From positions 494,613 to 558,612 of the forward strand of contig VXAZ01007529.1 in assembly GCA_013399875.1 (NCBI GenBank): DNA of 64,000 bases, given 5' to 3'. Within the stretch, counting starts at the first letter, position 1; each line of letters opens with the position of its first letter. Positions 24,145 through 35,612 of this stretch are shown in pieces. Both the position numbers and the translations under genes were made by a program. A model generated the notes under the pieces. That model had not been told where the DNA came from, made no database searches, and was given only the letters and a program-made list of their open reading frames with translations. The DNA is from Gymnorhina tibicen. Taxonomy: Eukaryota > Chordata > Aves > Passeriformes > Artamidae.

Positions 24145-24668
24145 GCCCCCCTCTGCTCTGGTGCAACCTCACCTTGAATCCTGGGGGCAATTTTTAGCAG
24201 CACAATATAAGAATCTAAAGCTGTTAGAGAGTGTCCAAAGGAGGCTACAAAGATAGTGAAGGGCCTGGAGGGGAAGCCACATGAGCAGTGGCTGAGGTCA
24301 CTTGGTCTGTTCAACTGGAGAAGAGGAGACTGAGGTCAGAGCTCACAGGAGTTCTGCAGCTTCCTCAGGAGAGGAAGAGGAGGGGCAGGCACTGATCTCT
24401 GCTCTGTGTGACCAGGGACAGGACCCGAGGGAACGGCTGGAGCTGTGTCAGGGGAAGGGTTACATTGGATTTCAGGAAATTTTCTTCCCCCAGAGGGTGG
24501 TCAGGCACTGAACAGGCTCCCCCAGGGAATGGTCACAGCCCCAAGGCTGCCAGAGCTCCAGGAGCGTTTGGATGCTCCCAGGCACAGGGTGGGATTGTTG
24601 GGGTGCAGGGCCAGGAGTTAGACTTGATAATCCTTGTGGGTCCCCTCTAAGTTGGGAGATTCTATGGT
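24145..24668 (+). mobile_element. CR1 LINE fragment (second subfamily type)
   Basis: A plus-oriented copy with the variant landmarks GGAACGGCTGGAGCTGTGTC, CCCAGAGGGTGGTCAGGCAC, CAGGGAATGGTCACAGCCCC and GGGCCAGGAGTTAGACTTGA. This wording differs from the other main CR1 type in the window and is shared with the copy at 60930-61248. It is antisense to VWF in intron 18. Confidence 0.9.
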
Positions 24669-24887
24669 CCTGAAATCCATCTCAATGAGCCTAAACTTTG
24701 AACTCTCTTGGGTCAACACAATTTGACGAGCATCCCTCTGTCAAGGGAAGCCCAGACATCGCTCTGTTCTGCCTGACACAGCTGTGGATTTCAGTGGAAA
24801 GTCAGCCAAAGCTATAAAGGACCGTGGCATTAAGTAAAGGAAGTGGGTCAGATTAGAATCCAATAACTAATAGGCTTTAGAATAAGA

Positions 24888-25078
24888 GATTGGTTTGGGG
24901 CAGAAGGGACCTTAAAGATCACCCAATTTCATGAACAGAGACACCTTCCACTATCCCAGGTTGCTCAGAGCCCCATCCAACCTGGCCTTGGACACTTCCA
25001 GGGATGGGGCAGCCACAGCTTCCCTGGGAAACCTGTGCCAAGGCCTCACCACCCTCACAGGGAAAAGTTTCTTTCATA
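24888..25078 (-). mobile_element. CR1 LINE 3' end
   Basis: A short minus-oriented 3' end: GGTTTGGGGCAGAAGGGACC, CAGGTTGCTCAGAGCCCCAT, CCAGGGATGGGGCAGCCACA and GGGAAACCTGTGCC. It stops abruptly after the TTTCTTTC section, as expected of a 5'-truncated insertion. It lies 220 bp from another CR1 of opposite orientation. Confidence 0.92.
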
Positions 25079-27714
25079 AATTTTTGCTTTACCTAAAACA
25101 GCCTCTCAGCCTTACTGTGCAAACAAAGACAAGTCAAAAACGTGTTAGGACATCAAAATGTGCTGGTTTACATTTGACTTCCCTTTCTTATGTTAGCTGT
25201 GTGGCTCTGATGTTATTTGACGTGCCCACCTCCTCACAAAGACATTGTAAAATAGGATAAGCCCACATTGAAAAATATGCAACAGAAAAATCAAAATAGT
25301 CAGGAAAATTTCAGTTGAAAACAGTTAGCAAGAAAAAAAAAAACTTCCAAACTTTCCTGGTTAAGATGTTTAGGGTTTGTATTTCTTCTTCCTTTTTCTA
25401 CTAATATATCAAAGTTTTAGAAATAGTTTTATTTCAGCAGTCAGAATGCAATAAAATATTTCATTTAAATTTTAAACCTTAATCATGTGTCAGTTGTTGG
25501 GAATGGAAAGAAACTAATTTTCTACTTTTGGAGTGTCTGGATTTTGTGCTCTCTGATTGTTCTGCTCCTCTCTTTCCCCAGAAAGGTGGTTAACACTCCA
25601 TTTGTATATTCATTAATATTTTCCAATGGGAAAAACCTGAAGTGCAGTAAACTAATCTGAGAAAGCATAATTTTCCCCACACTTCTGCACATATGTTATG
25701 ATTTCTCTTTTCTGCTCCGCAAAAGGGTGACAAGTATGGAGAATTTCCCACCTTCCAGATGATCAAAGACAGAAGAAGAATTACTTTTATGACACATTGA
25801 ACATTTTTATTTGCTAGAAATCAAAACAATGTAAAATACTCAGTCAAGATGAACTGGAAAACTTATTATTCAGTTGAAAGAAATGAGGTTTTGTCTTCAA
25901 GCTAATAAGTTATCCATGAACATTGATAACTTTCATATGCTACTGTACCACAAAAGCAAAAAAATCTTCAGTAAGAAGGCATAATTTCTTCCAGAATGAT
26001 GACACGTGCTAATATTTATGGGAACACTTGTTGAGTAATCTGTTACTTCCCACAGACCTTCCTGCAAGCAGCAGCTCACCTCTGTGAGTGCTTGTAAATT
26101 AGGCAGGATTGCAGAACATCAATAAGGGAGACTGAGCAGTAAAATGATTATTCCTTTTTCCAGTCCCTTTATTTCTCATGTCTGTTGGTATAAGCCTGGA
26201 AAACACAGACTTTGAATTTGATTTCACTTTGCAGAGCTTTGTCTGTGTTAGAAGAGGAGAGGATGGAAAGGAGCTCCTGGTCACCATCCCAAATCCTTCT
26301 CTAGTGGGGAAGCACAAAGCCTCATTGCAGAAATCAGAAAAAAAGGCTCTCCCAAACCTCATTCCATTGGGTGAGGAGGAGGAAACTGCTCTTTGACAAC
26401 GAGCTGGCAGGTCCTGTGGAGCCAGGAGTCAAACACAGGGCAAAGGGGACACACCTGAAGGGAGACTGGGCTTGATCCTATCTTTGCATAGCAGTGGCTA
26501 CAAGATCATATCTACATGGGCTTTTCCTGTCACGGCTTTGGTGCATCTTGTGATTTTTACTCTCTGCCAGAAGGGAAGCCAATGAGAACAAGTAATTCCA
26601 GCCTGAGTTTAGTGAAGATTAAACCATACTGTCATCTAGTGGACAGAGAACTTATTTTACTAGCATTTAAAAAAAAAAAAATACTGAGACTGATTCTTCA
26701 ATCCAAAACCTGACAAACCACCTTGCTGAATTCAGGGGTGTGTTTCACATCACTGCAAAGTCAGCTGGAGTTTCCAGTTCCAAAAGGCCAAAGACTGCTC
26801 TGGTGGTGGTGGCAACAATTTTATGGAACAGTTCTTTGTTCCAACTTACTGAAAAAGCATATGAAATACTGTACCAAACATGAAGGTTAATTACTATGAG
26901 TTTTTTTCCTGTGGAGTGGTTATCATAATTTGTTTTCCGCAACTATGTCAAAAGCATGCTATTACCATATCCCAGAACTGAAACCAAAAATCTCAAGCTC
27001 CTTCACCGAATCACAGGTCTGACATTCAGACTCAAAGAAAAACCTGTTCACCCTTGAGCTCTTGGAACTTTACAAGCACACAAGCTTTACTAAGTTTTCT
27101 TATCTCACTATTATTTAGGAATATTTTTCATTTAAAGGACAGACATTTACAGACTGAAATGCGAAAAGAAGCAACACTTGTTTTTAAAATTGTGGTGAAA
27201 ATTTATGGGTGACTTCAGATTCTGTTCTGTCTTTTTCACCTCCAAGACATTTCACAAGCCTGAGCTTTTACCTAGAGCTGGCATTTTATTCTGGAGTAGA
27301 ATCTATTTACATAAATGTGTGTTTATCAGCAAAATACAGTAGCAATGATCAAAATATATGTTTATATTAATGCTAGAAATTACTGTCTAATAAGAATTCA
27401 GGGGGAGCTGTTTTTCTAGTTAGAGAATTGAAGGAATTTGGGGGTAGAAAACACTTAAAATAATGATGACATTTGAGGGTTGCAGTGGGACATAACCCTG
27501 GACTCCAGAAAGCCTCTTTTCAGTAAAAAAAAAAAAGTGTGCTCAGTACACCACCTGCAATTCCAAGACACACTCTGGCATCATCTTAGCAAGTTTCATG
27601 TCCCACGTTCTTTCTCACAAGGAACCTTCAATTTGGTACAACCCACAGGAAGGCAACTGGAGAGATAGAGACTTGACAAGGAGGAACCAGTATCAGCAGG
27701 AAGGGTGGCTGGAT

Positions 27715-28188
27715 CAGAGAATCCCAGAATGGTTGGGGTTGGAAGGGACCTTAAATACCATCTCGTTCCAACCTTCCTGCCATGGGCAGGGACACCTTCC
27801 ACTATCCCAGGTTGCTCAGAGCCCCATCCAACCTGGCCTTGAACACTTCCAGGGATGGGGCAGCCACAGCCTCTCTGGGCAACCTGTGCCAGGGCCTCAC
27901 CACCCTCACAAATAAACACTTTTTACATCATAACCAATCTAACCCTCCTCTCTGTCAGTGTGAAGCCATTGCCCCTTGTCCTGTCACTCCAGGCCCTTGT
28001 CAAGAGTCTCTCTCCGTCTTTCCTGTAGGCTCCCTTCAGGCACTGGAAGGCCACAATAAAGCCACCCCAAAGCCTTTTCTTTTCCAGGCTGAACAATCCC
28101 AATTCTCTCAGCCTTTTTTTGGAAGAGAGGTGCTCCATCCCTCTGATCAACCTGAATAAGGGTGTCTCTGTACTTCTGTCTCTCTGAC
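27715..28188 (-). mobile_element. CR1 LINE fragment
   Basis: A minus-oriented copy starting CAGAGAATCCCAGAATGGTT and GGGGTTGGAAGGGACC, then the PCCATGGGCAGGG-type block, TTGCCCCTTGTCCTGTCACT and a tail at CTCCATCCCTCTGATCAACC. It lies in intron 18 in the VWF orientation. It resembles the copy at 58588-59075 closely. Confidence 0.93.
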
Positions 28189-28473
28189 TGACAAAGTTCA
28201 GCAGACTCAAGAGGAGTTTAAGAGCAAAGTTGAAGGAAAACAAACTGATCTTCAAATCAGGCTTTGGAATTTTGATTATCAACTATTTTTACAAGCTAAA
28301 GTTCATCTTCAATGCAGATATACTAATACACATTCTTTAAGCCAGCCACAGCTTGACAGTCAATATTTCACAACCACTTATTCCCAAGCTGCAAGAAGAC
28401 TGTTGGTAGGAAAGAATGAAGGCAAGAAAGCAAAGAGGACCTGCTTCTCCCTGCTGTATTGAAACCTGCTTAC

Positions 28474-28634
28474 CATCCCTTTTGGACAGAGGCATCCAGA
28501 CACGCAGCCATGGCTGATGCACTCCAAGTCATAGTTCTGGCAGGTCTTGGTACATTCCACCCCTTCTGCTCGTGGGTTGTTCGCAGGACAGATGATTTTT
28601 TCCATGGGGAATCTGCATGTCAAGCTCCTTTTTA
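28474..28634 (-). CDS. VWF: VWF exon 18 (cleavage site, TIL')
   Basis: This 161-bp exon holds the Lys-Arg of the furin-type site followed by the mature N-terminus [17 protein letters not shown]. It continues with [33 protein letters not shown], the TIL' module of D', which in mammals forms the main factor VIII contact. Entry is phase 1 after TTTTTTTTAAAG, exit phase 0 after ATG|GTAAGC. A second AG seven bases into the exon would remove the Lys-Arg and break the frame, so the upstream one is chosen. Conservation with human D' is very strong. Confidence 0.96.
28624..28634 (-). other. VWF: Propeptide cleavage site (Arg-Ile-Lys-Arg | Ser)
   Basis: Exon 18 opens with TA, then Lys and Arg codons, then the Ser codon of the mature chain. 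Joined to exon 17 (Arg codon plus A), the motif is Arg-Ile-Lys-Arg, which fits the furin RxKR rule. In human the tetrapeptide is Arg-Ser-Lys-Arg. Cleavage in the trans-Golgi releases the propeptide. Confidence 0.9.
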
Positions 28635-30257
28635 CTTTAAAAAAAATGAGTTTACAGAAATTGCAATTAGAATGCAAGTATTGTTGGCATAGTATTTTTC
28701 TAAAAAGTGGATCAACATTTTGATTAGAAAACTAATTTAGAATATTGCCTGGAGCAACACCACTACACATGGCATTGCAAAGAAAACAGCCCCTACTTCC
28801 CATGGAGTGACCTCAGTTAGGCTGTCATGAAAGCAGGTATTTAATACTGAAGCAAAAAAGCTGCACTAAACATAAAAGTGCAATTCCAGACTGCTCTGGG
28901 GCTATGCAAACACCTATAGGCACTGTACAAAGTCAGAAAATTGATACTCTGAGAAGCAACAGCATCGTATACTATTCTATTTAGACTCATTTTTCCCATA
29001 ACAGTGCCCTGAGCTTAAATACAAACTCTTTGAGACTTCAGGATCGGACAGAAGATCAGAATGTCCCAAGAAACTCCACGATATTATTTCAAGTGGTGCT
29101 AACAATATGCCTCTCTGAGGTTTTTTAAGTCTTGACATTCCAGTACCAGGAAAAGTATGTCTTAGGAACATTAAGGGAAGAGTTTGGTGAGATCTTCGCC
29201 TGGAAGGCTTCACCTGAAGAACAGTGACACTGTCACTGGTGTCCTAGCAAGCAACATTAATCAGGTCACTGCCCTATACCTACAGAGGGATTTGCAGTGT
29301 TTTCCACTAGAGGGTGGTTTATCCTTAGAAGGTGCAAAGACAAACAGTAACCCTTTGTCTCCAAGGTACTGGCAAATATCAACCATAAATTTCCTCCTGA
29401 CCCCATGTACAGGTGCATTTGTCAGTGTGCCATGGAAGACATCGTGTTTAGCTCTACTGGTGTTCCCATAGGGATCATAGGTTATCCTGAGCTGGAAGTC
29501 ACCCACAAGTACCACCAAATCCAATTCCTGGATATTCCCAGGCTTCCCCAAAGCCACACTAGCCCTGTCCCCTCTGAGATGCATCCAGTCTCAAACCCCC
29601 TATCCCATGACAACCCCAGAAGCTCCATCCCTGTATCAGTGGGAAACCCCGAAAGAACCCAGAGGACTGCTGGCCTTTCTCCAATGCTGCAAACCCCCAG
29701 TTAGATGCTGGAAGTGTTCCCAAGCACCTCTCACAGTCAAATATTTGATAAACCTGTCCACTGATGGGAAATATGGCAGCTGTCAGTCTGCAGGAGGTTT
29801 CATGGAGATTCCTGCTGGCTGGAAAGCACACTGGGAACCTGGCAGCAGTGTAACCCTCAGGCCACAAAAAGCCTCATTTGCACCAGAAAAGGGAATTTGC
29901 ATCCCACTAGTGAGAAGCAGAAGGTGTAAAGCTGATGAGTTACTGATGTCTTGTGATCCTCAAATAGCAACTGGGGACCTCAGATCACTACCAAGGCATC
30001 CTTTAACCTCTTCAGCTCAAGAGAGACTGCAGTGGCTAATTATAATTATAATTTTGAGAGGTGAGATTCAATGAGCCCTGCACCCTCCCACAGAACCCTT
30101 TTGTTTCCATCCCGTAAAAAAAAAAAAATTACAAAAAAATCTCACAGCATCACAGCTGTTGCAATCTTTGGAATTTCTTCTCCAATCTACACTACCAAGA
30201 GACCGAAGAGGGAAAAAAAAATCAAAATAAAATATTAATGTTTTAAGGCATACTAAC
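28635..30257 (-). other. VWF: VWF intron 17
   Basis: A 1.6-kb intron. A short CR1 3' end is present at 29472-29570 and a poly-A run near 30118. Overlapping open frames at 29184-30074 have no recognisable product. Confidence 0.82.
29472..29570 (-). mobile_element. CR1 LINE 3' end, short
   Basis: About 100 bases starting GGTTATCCTGAGCTGGAAGT and CCAAATCCAATTCCTGGAT resemble the reverse complement of the 3' end of the second CR1 type seen at 24145 and 60930. The copy is short and diverged. Confidence 0.6.
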
Positions 30258-30352
30258 TTCTGGGAGATGGCCTCTCATCAGCAAAAACATCAGCCAGGAA
30301 GCCACCAGGAGCTCTGTTTGTACTGCAGTGCATGAATCCATTCTCACAATAG
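30258..30352 (-). CDS. VWF: VWF exon 17 (end of propeptide)
   Basis: This 95-bp exon encodes YCENGFMHCSTNRAPGGFL, then ADVFADERPSPR, the end of the D2 domain and of the propeptide. CENGFMHC aligns with human CEDGFMHC; the tail before the cleavage site is divergent, as expected for an exposed linker. Entry is phase 2 after TTCTTAG; exit is phase 1 with donor AGAA|GTTAGT. The single A joins TA from exon 18 to make Ile, so the cleavage motif Arg-Ile-Lys-Arg spans the intron. The exon has no start codon and was found by homology and phase. Confidence 0.95.
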
Positions 30353-31153
30353 CTAAGAAAAACAAACAGCTTATATTTAATGAAATGGCATTTAGTTTTC
30401 ACCAACACCGATTTTCACTCAACAGGGAACTTGTCAGAATACAAAACTACACCTCACTGGAGCTGAGCCGTTGCTCTCCATCCACTGTGTCTAGCAACAC
30501 AAAAGGCAAACTTTCCTTGAGGGAGTTGATGTGATACAGTGGCACAGCAACCCAGCTGCCTGCTAGCCCTGTCCTGCTGGATCCAGTGCAGCTGCACAGG
30601 GATAAAGCTGGGCAAGACAATAGTCAGCTTTGCTGTGGAAAGAGGTAAGGGACCACCTAGTTCCTGAAACTTGGGATTTTTGCGGTAGAGAGGAAAAGGA
30701 GAAAACACTGTTCCCAAAACTGGGCTTGCCCAGCGATTGCATTCCCACTCCAAGTGTACTGCTACTCAATTTAACAATTAGAAATGCTTTTTAATACTTG
30801 TATCTTTGACAAGAGGTAATTAGGTTTTAACAGTTAAGAAGTGTATCACAGTACATTAAAGTGACATTTTAAAAGCCCACAAAGTAGCTTTTGTCTGTAA
30901 TTAAGCTCCATTTCAAACTGGCAGAAACTGTTCATAGGGCTTAATATTGAGTAATTCTGAGTAAGATGGCATTTGAAACTAAGTGGAGAGAGATGCAACA
31001 GCAAAACTCACCATTTGGTTTGTTGGAGGCAAAATCTTGCTTTTTCTTAAACTAGTTTCAGTGGATGCACAGGAACAGATCCAGTTAACAACTCAAGCCA
31101 CCCAAAAATTGGAGTGACGGGGTGTAGGGAAGGGTTACGAACAGTGCGCTTAC
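30353..31153 (-). other. VWF: VWF intron 16
   Basis: An 801-bp intron with no repeat element or gene that I recognise. Confidence 0.85.
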
Positions 31154-31394
31154 CACATGGAGTAATGATCCGAGAAGACGTCCTCTGGCTGGAAGATCTC
31201 CCCATCATAGTAACAGGAGCACTGGGACTTGGGCACGCACTGCTCGTGCTCATCCAGGTAGTACCCAGGGGGACAGTAGCACCCCTCCAGGCAGAGCTGC
31301 TCACAGTCCTCCTCCGGGTAGGACAAGGACCGGCACGTCTGGTTGCACGGCGTCCCACACTGCTGGTACACCTGGCCTTCAGGACAGGCCATTG
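31154..31394 (-). CDS. VWF: VWF exon 16 (TIL-2 module)
   Basis: This 241-bp exon encodes the TIL module of D2. [57 protein letters not shown] and [19 protein letters not shown] match the human protein with few changes. CNQT is an N-glycosylation sequon at the same place as the human one. Entry is phase 1 after TCACCAG; exit is phase 2 with TG|GTAAGC, so the following Cys is split with exon 17. Confidence 0.97.
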
Positions 31395-31737
31395 CTGGTG
31401 AAACACATGAGGGAGAACAGCATTTGATCCAAATCCAGCTAAAGGAAAAGCTGCCTACACCAGACTGGGAAGCTTGGGATTAAAAGGTATTTATTTGATT
31501 TACTTGTCAATGGAGTGTTACACCACCCCCCTTTAACTGCAGCACCGGTGCAGCCCCAGGCACTGCTTATATATACACACAAACAAAACCTTACAAAAGG
31601 AAGCTCCCAATAAATGCCAGGTCTGGACTACAACCTCTGTGATGGAAATCCAGCCACAAAATTTTGCCTAGAACATGAAACACAAGCTCTGTCCAGCCTC
31701 TGTTATTATTTGGATCACGGTCAGGATAACCTAATTG

Positions 31738-32072
31738 AAGCTCTCCAGCACCTGAAGGGAACCTACAAAAGAAGGAGAGAGGCTATCGACAAGTGCCTGG
31801 AGTGACAGGATGAGGGGGAACGGCTTCACACTGACAGAGAGCAGGGTTAGGTTGGATATTGGGAAGAAATTGTTCCCTGTGAGAGTGATGAGGCCCTGGC
31901 ACAGGTTGCCCAGAGAAGCTGAGGCTGCCCCATCCCTGTAACTGTCCAAGGCCAGGCTGGATGGGGCTCTGAGCAACCTGGGATAGTGGAAGGTGTCCCT
32001 GCCCATGGCAGGAGGGTTGGAACGAGATGGTATTTAAGGTCCTTTCCAACCCAAACCATTCCATGATTCCAA
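31738..32072 (+). mobile_element. CR1 LINE fragment
   Basis: A plus-oriented copy: GAAGCTCTCCAGCACCTGAA, GAGTGACAGGATGAGGGGGA, GGTTGCCCAGAGAAGCTGAG, ending AACCCAAACCATTCCATGAT. It is antisense to VWF in intron 15, about 340 bp from exon 16. Confidence 0.93.
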
Positions 32073-33544
32073 GCATTTAGGAGCATTACAAGTGTCATGT
32101 ACACACTCACACCTCTCTTACTTTGCAACATCTTTAGGGACAATTTGGTCAAAATAAGTAGAAAAGTAGTAGAAAAGAAAAGATGAGCAGGTGTGCTGCA
32201 ATACTTTACAGCCTCACATCCCAGAAGTACTCCAGGATTTCTACGGAAACAGGAGCAAATAATGAAGTAATTTAACAATCATGGAGCAAAACCTTGATAC
32301 TAATGATTTTTGATGATGAATTCTTTTATATGGAGACTAATTATGGCCTTTGGAACCATTTTGGCTCCTTTGTTTATTACCTGCACTTCTAAGGGCCGAT
32401 TTTGAGGCCTTCACCTCTGCACACATCAGTATCAGCACTAGGTGGCAGCTATGACAACACATTGCAGAAGACAAGAAAACGAGTTAGTTTTATCAAGAGT
32501 TTGAATTTAACAGGCCTCCTGATAGCCCGGATTTACACTGTCATTTGTAGCAACCTTCCACAGCAAACAGTTGTAAGGTGATGAGGAAGGATGTCCAGGG
32601 AAGCAGCTGCAAATCAGAGTTGGCGCATTTGTACATGGCTAAAACCAAGATCAAAGGGTTACAGAGAAAGCCCTTCCTCTCGTCATCCCTGCAGAATGAT
32701 GTGATAATCCCTACTCTCTTCTGTGAGCACACATCCCTAGGGACTCTGGCAGCCATGGAATAACAGGATGGGCCTGCAGCCTCAGCCAGGTGTTCACTGG
32801 ACTAGCAAAGCAATGCCTACATACTGACCAGTCGCTCATGGTCACCTTCACAAAACTCTTCTGAAATGAACAATTATTCCTGCCTACTGAAAAGAGACAT
32901 GGTTGCATCAACACCTCCCCAGCTTCTCTTGAGGCTCCTGCAGCCCCATACATGGGAGTGTAACACCCTAAACTGAGGATCCGGCCCAGAAGCATCTAAG
33001 GTGACTTGAACCCTTCTTCAGGGCAAAGATCTCCCAAGTCTGGGACTTGTGCCCAAACTATTTAATGTGCCTTTCACAACACAGCCCAAGAAACATGTGC
33101 TCATCAATACAGCAAATGCTTCCTAACTCTGGACTAATCAGCAGATAGACTCACTCTTACAGGAGTCTTTGGCAGCCATTCACAAAAACACGCTTCTAAT
33201 TTACATAAACCTGATCTTTGCAGTAAATCAAACACTGAACAGGCACATCCCAGGGCTGAGGACCACTTTAAAAATAACTTTCATCACTAAAGGCATGTTC
33301 TAGCAGGAAAACCATGAGGCCTCAGCCAAAATTATTATTTGCTATTCATGAACCTCTGGAAACACGGAACTAATTTGGCAGATTTCAGATGGGTACATCA
33401 GTTTATTAGAGTTTCAAGATCCAAAAAAAGAATGGGATAACCAAGCCAAACATCCTGCCCTACTTTCTACTCAGTGGTAAGATTCCCTGTCCACAGGGAA
33501 AACTTTGAAGTGGATCCCTTTCTTAAAACAAAGCTTTGTAATTC

Positions 33545-33787
33545 ACGTGTGGGAATGGCTTCAAACTGAAAGACAATATGTTTAGATTGGATATGAGGAA
33601 TAAATTCTTCCCTATGAGGGTGCTCAGGCCCTGGCACAGGTTTCCTAGAGAAGCTGTGGCTGCCCCATCCCTGGCAGTGTTCAAGGACAGGCTGAATGGG
33701 ACTTGGAAAAACCTGGTCTAGTGGAAGGTGTCCCTTGGAACAAGATGATTTTTAAGGTCCCGTTCAACCCAAACCATTCCATGATCT
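33545..33787 (+). mobile_element. CR1 LINE 3' end
   Basis: A plus-oriented 3' end: GTTTAGATTGGATATGAGGA, GCCCTGGCACAGGTTTCCTA, GAAGCTGTGGCTGCCCCATC and a final AACCCAAACCATTCCATGAT. Internal small deletions are visible relative to the neighbouring copies. Confidence 0.9.
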
Positions 33788-34591
33788 TCCTTGCCCACGC
33801 ACCTCCTAAAATTTTCGAAACATCTCCTATTTTTCCAGTTATGCTTCCCAACGCTATGCTTACACTCCACATCCCAATACACCGCTCTATTCCTTCCCAG
33901 CAACATCTGTTTTTAACCGCAAAAAGGCAAGACAACTGACCTGGGAGAGGCCTGTTGTCTGTACACTGTGTAATACACTGTCACTAAGAAAAACCCATCC
34001 CATTATTGCCAGGAAAATGAGAGGAAAAGGCAAGGTGCATCTAAGTCTCTCTGGATGCCTCCTATAAAACCGAAATAGCTCAATGCTGTGCTCTGAAGCA
34101 CAGCCTATCCCAGGAATAAGACGAGAAACAGTGGGAAAGCATTGGAAAAAACCTGTCTGCATCGAACAGCTCACACAGCTTTTGTGGGAGGGTTTTCAAG
34201 CCACAATGAAAGAGACAAACCATGACCAGTTCCTCAAGTAACACAAGGTGAAAATGTTGCCACCTCTGGGTGAAGGTGCACCCTGTCAGGACTAGATTTA
34301 ACACCGCTTCTCCACCATGCTGAGCTCCACCATGCACTGTAGCCATCCTCAGATGCTGCTCAGAGCCAGTCCTTAATTCCCTACTCCTGCACTCTTGGAT
34401 TTACCCTATACAAATCCTCTTACAGAAGCCATGCAAAGTCACAAAGTGCCCCAGCACTACCACATTAAGGAAAATAGTGGGCTTAGCAACATGTCCTAAA
34501 ATCTGAAGAAAGATCTAGAGACCTGTTGACTGATTCCCCTGGGCCACAGAACAATACACACACGAGACAGGTAAAGTATTTATAAAGTATA

Positions 34592-35612
34592 TAGAAGTAT
34601 TTAGGTTGGAAAAGACCCTAAGGTAATTGAATCCAACCATTAACCTCACACTGCCAAGTCCACCACTAAACTATGTCCCTAAGTGCCACACTCAAGTGGC
34701 TTTGAAATACCTCGAGGGATGGTGACTCAACCACTTCTCTGGGCAGTCTGTGTCAGTGCTTGATAACAATTTCCATGAGGAATGTTTACATAAAACTAAA
34801 CTGAACCTCTCTGGCAAAACCTGAGGCCGTTTCCTCTTCTCTTGTCACTTGTTTCCTGGGAGCAGACCCTGACCCCCACCTGGCTGCATCCTCCTGTCAG
34901 GGAGTTGTAGAGAATAAGAAGGAACCCCCAGAGCCTCCTTTCCTCCAGGCTCAGCCCCCTCAGCCCCTCCTGGTGCTCCAGCCCCTTCCCCAGCTCCGTT
35001 CCCTTCTCTGGACACGCTCCAGCCTCTCAATGCCCATCTTGCCCTGAGGTTCCCAGAAGTGCCCCCAGGATGTGAGGTGTGGCCCCAGCAGTGCCCAGCA
35101 CAGGGACAGTCACTGCCCTGGCCCTGCTGCCACACCATGGCTGGCACAGCCCAGGTGCCCTTGGCCTCTTGCCCCCCTGGGCACACCTGGGCTCATGTCC
35201 AGCCGCTGTCCCCAGCACCCCCAGGGCTTTCCCAGCTTTCCAGCCCCTCTGCCCCAGCCTGGAGCTGCAGGGGGTTGGTGTGACCCAAGGCAGGACCCAG
35301 CCCTTGGCCTTGCTGACCCTCAGACCGCTGCCCTGGGCCCATGGATCCAGCCCTGATCCTGATCCCTCTGCAGAGCCTTCCTGCCCTCCAGCAGACCCAC
35401 ACTCTCACCCAGCTGGGTGTCATCTGAGAAACGACTGAGGGTGCACTCAATCCCCTCACCCAGATCCTTGATTAAAATATTAAATAAAACTGTCCCAAAC
35501 ACCGAACCCTGGGGAACACCACTGGTGACCAGCCACCAGCTGGATTTAACTCCATTCACCACCACTCTCTGGGCTCAGCCATTCAGCCTGGGTTTTACTC
35601 AGTTTTTCACAT
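34592..35612 (-). mobile_element. CR1 LINE, about 1 kb with reverse transcriptase remnant
   Basis: The longest CR1 piece in the window, minus-oriented. Its 3' end is diverged (TTTAGGTTGGAAAAGACCCT) and its 5' part still reads as the end of the CR1 reverse transcriptase (listed separately). GC content rises sharply across 34920-35400 compared with the flanking intron. The element is 5'-truncated and lies in intron 15 in the VWF orientation. Confidence 0.88.
35320..35600 (-). pseudogene. CR1 reverse transcriptase remnant
   Basis: The minus strand reads [20 protein letters not shown], then [19 protein letters not shown] and [10 protein letters not shown]. These are motifs of the CR1-clade reverse transcriptase: [11 protein letters not shown] before the catalytic loop, and FADD, here changed to FSDD at 35419-35430. 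Only this segment is left, and the frame is lost within the following CR1 sequence, so it cannot make an active enzyme. It is a retrotransposon relic, not a host gene. Confidence 0.85.

Larger units (their letters stand above)
21782..28473 (-). other. VWF: VWF intron 18
   Basis: The intron is 6.7 kb. Three CR1 fragments are present: 24145-24668 on plus, 24888-25078 on minus and 27715-28188 on minus. A short direct repeat AATAAAAGAAAGG occurs twice near 21886-21920, and an A/C-rich tract lies at 22555-22602. The rest, including 25080-27714, shows nothing I recognise. Confidence 0.85.

Noticed and set aside
28978..30074. Several 95- to 155-codon open frames in intron 17
   Set aside because: They overlap each other on both strands and show no domain; one crosses a CR1 end.
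35320..35565. Host gene with reverse transcriptase
   Set aside because: The motifs are those of CR1 and the flanks are CR1 sequence; the segment is a truncated relic.
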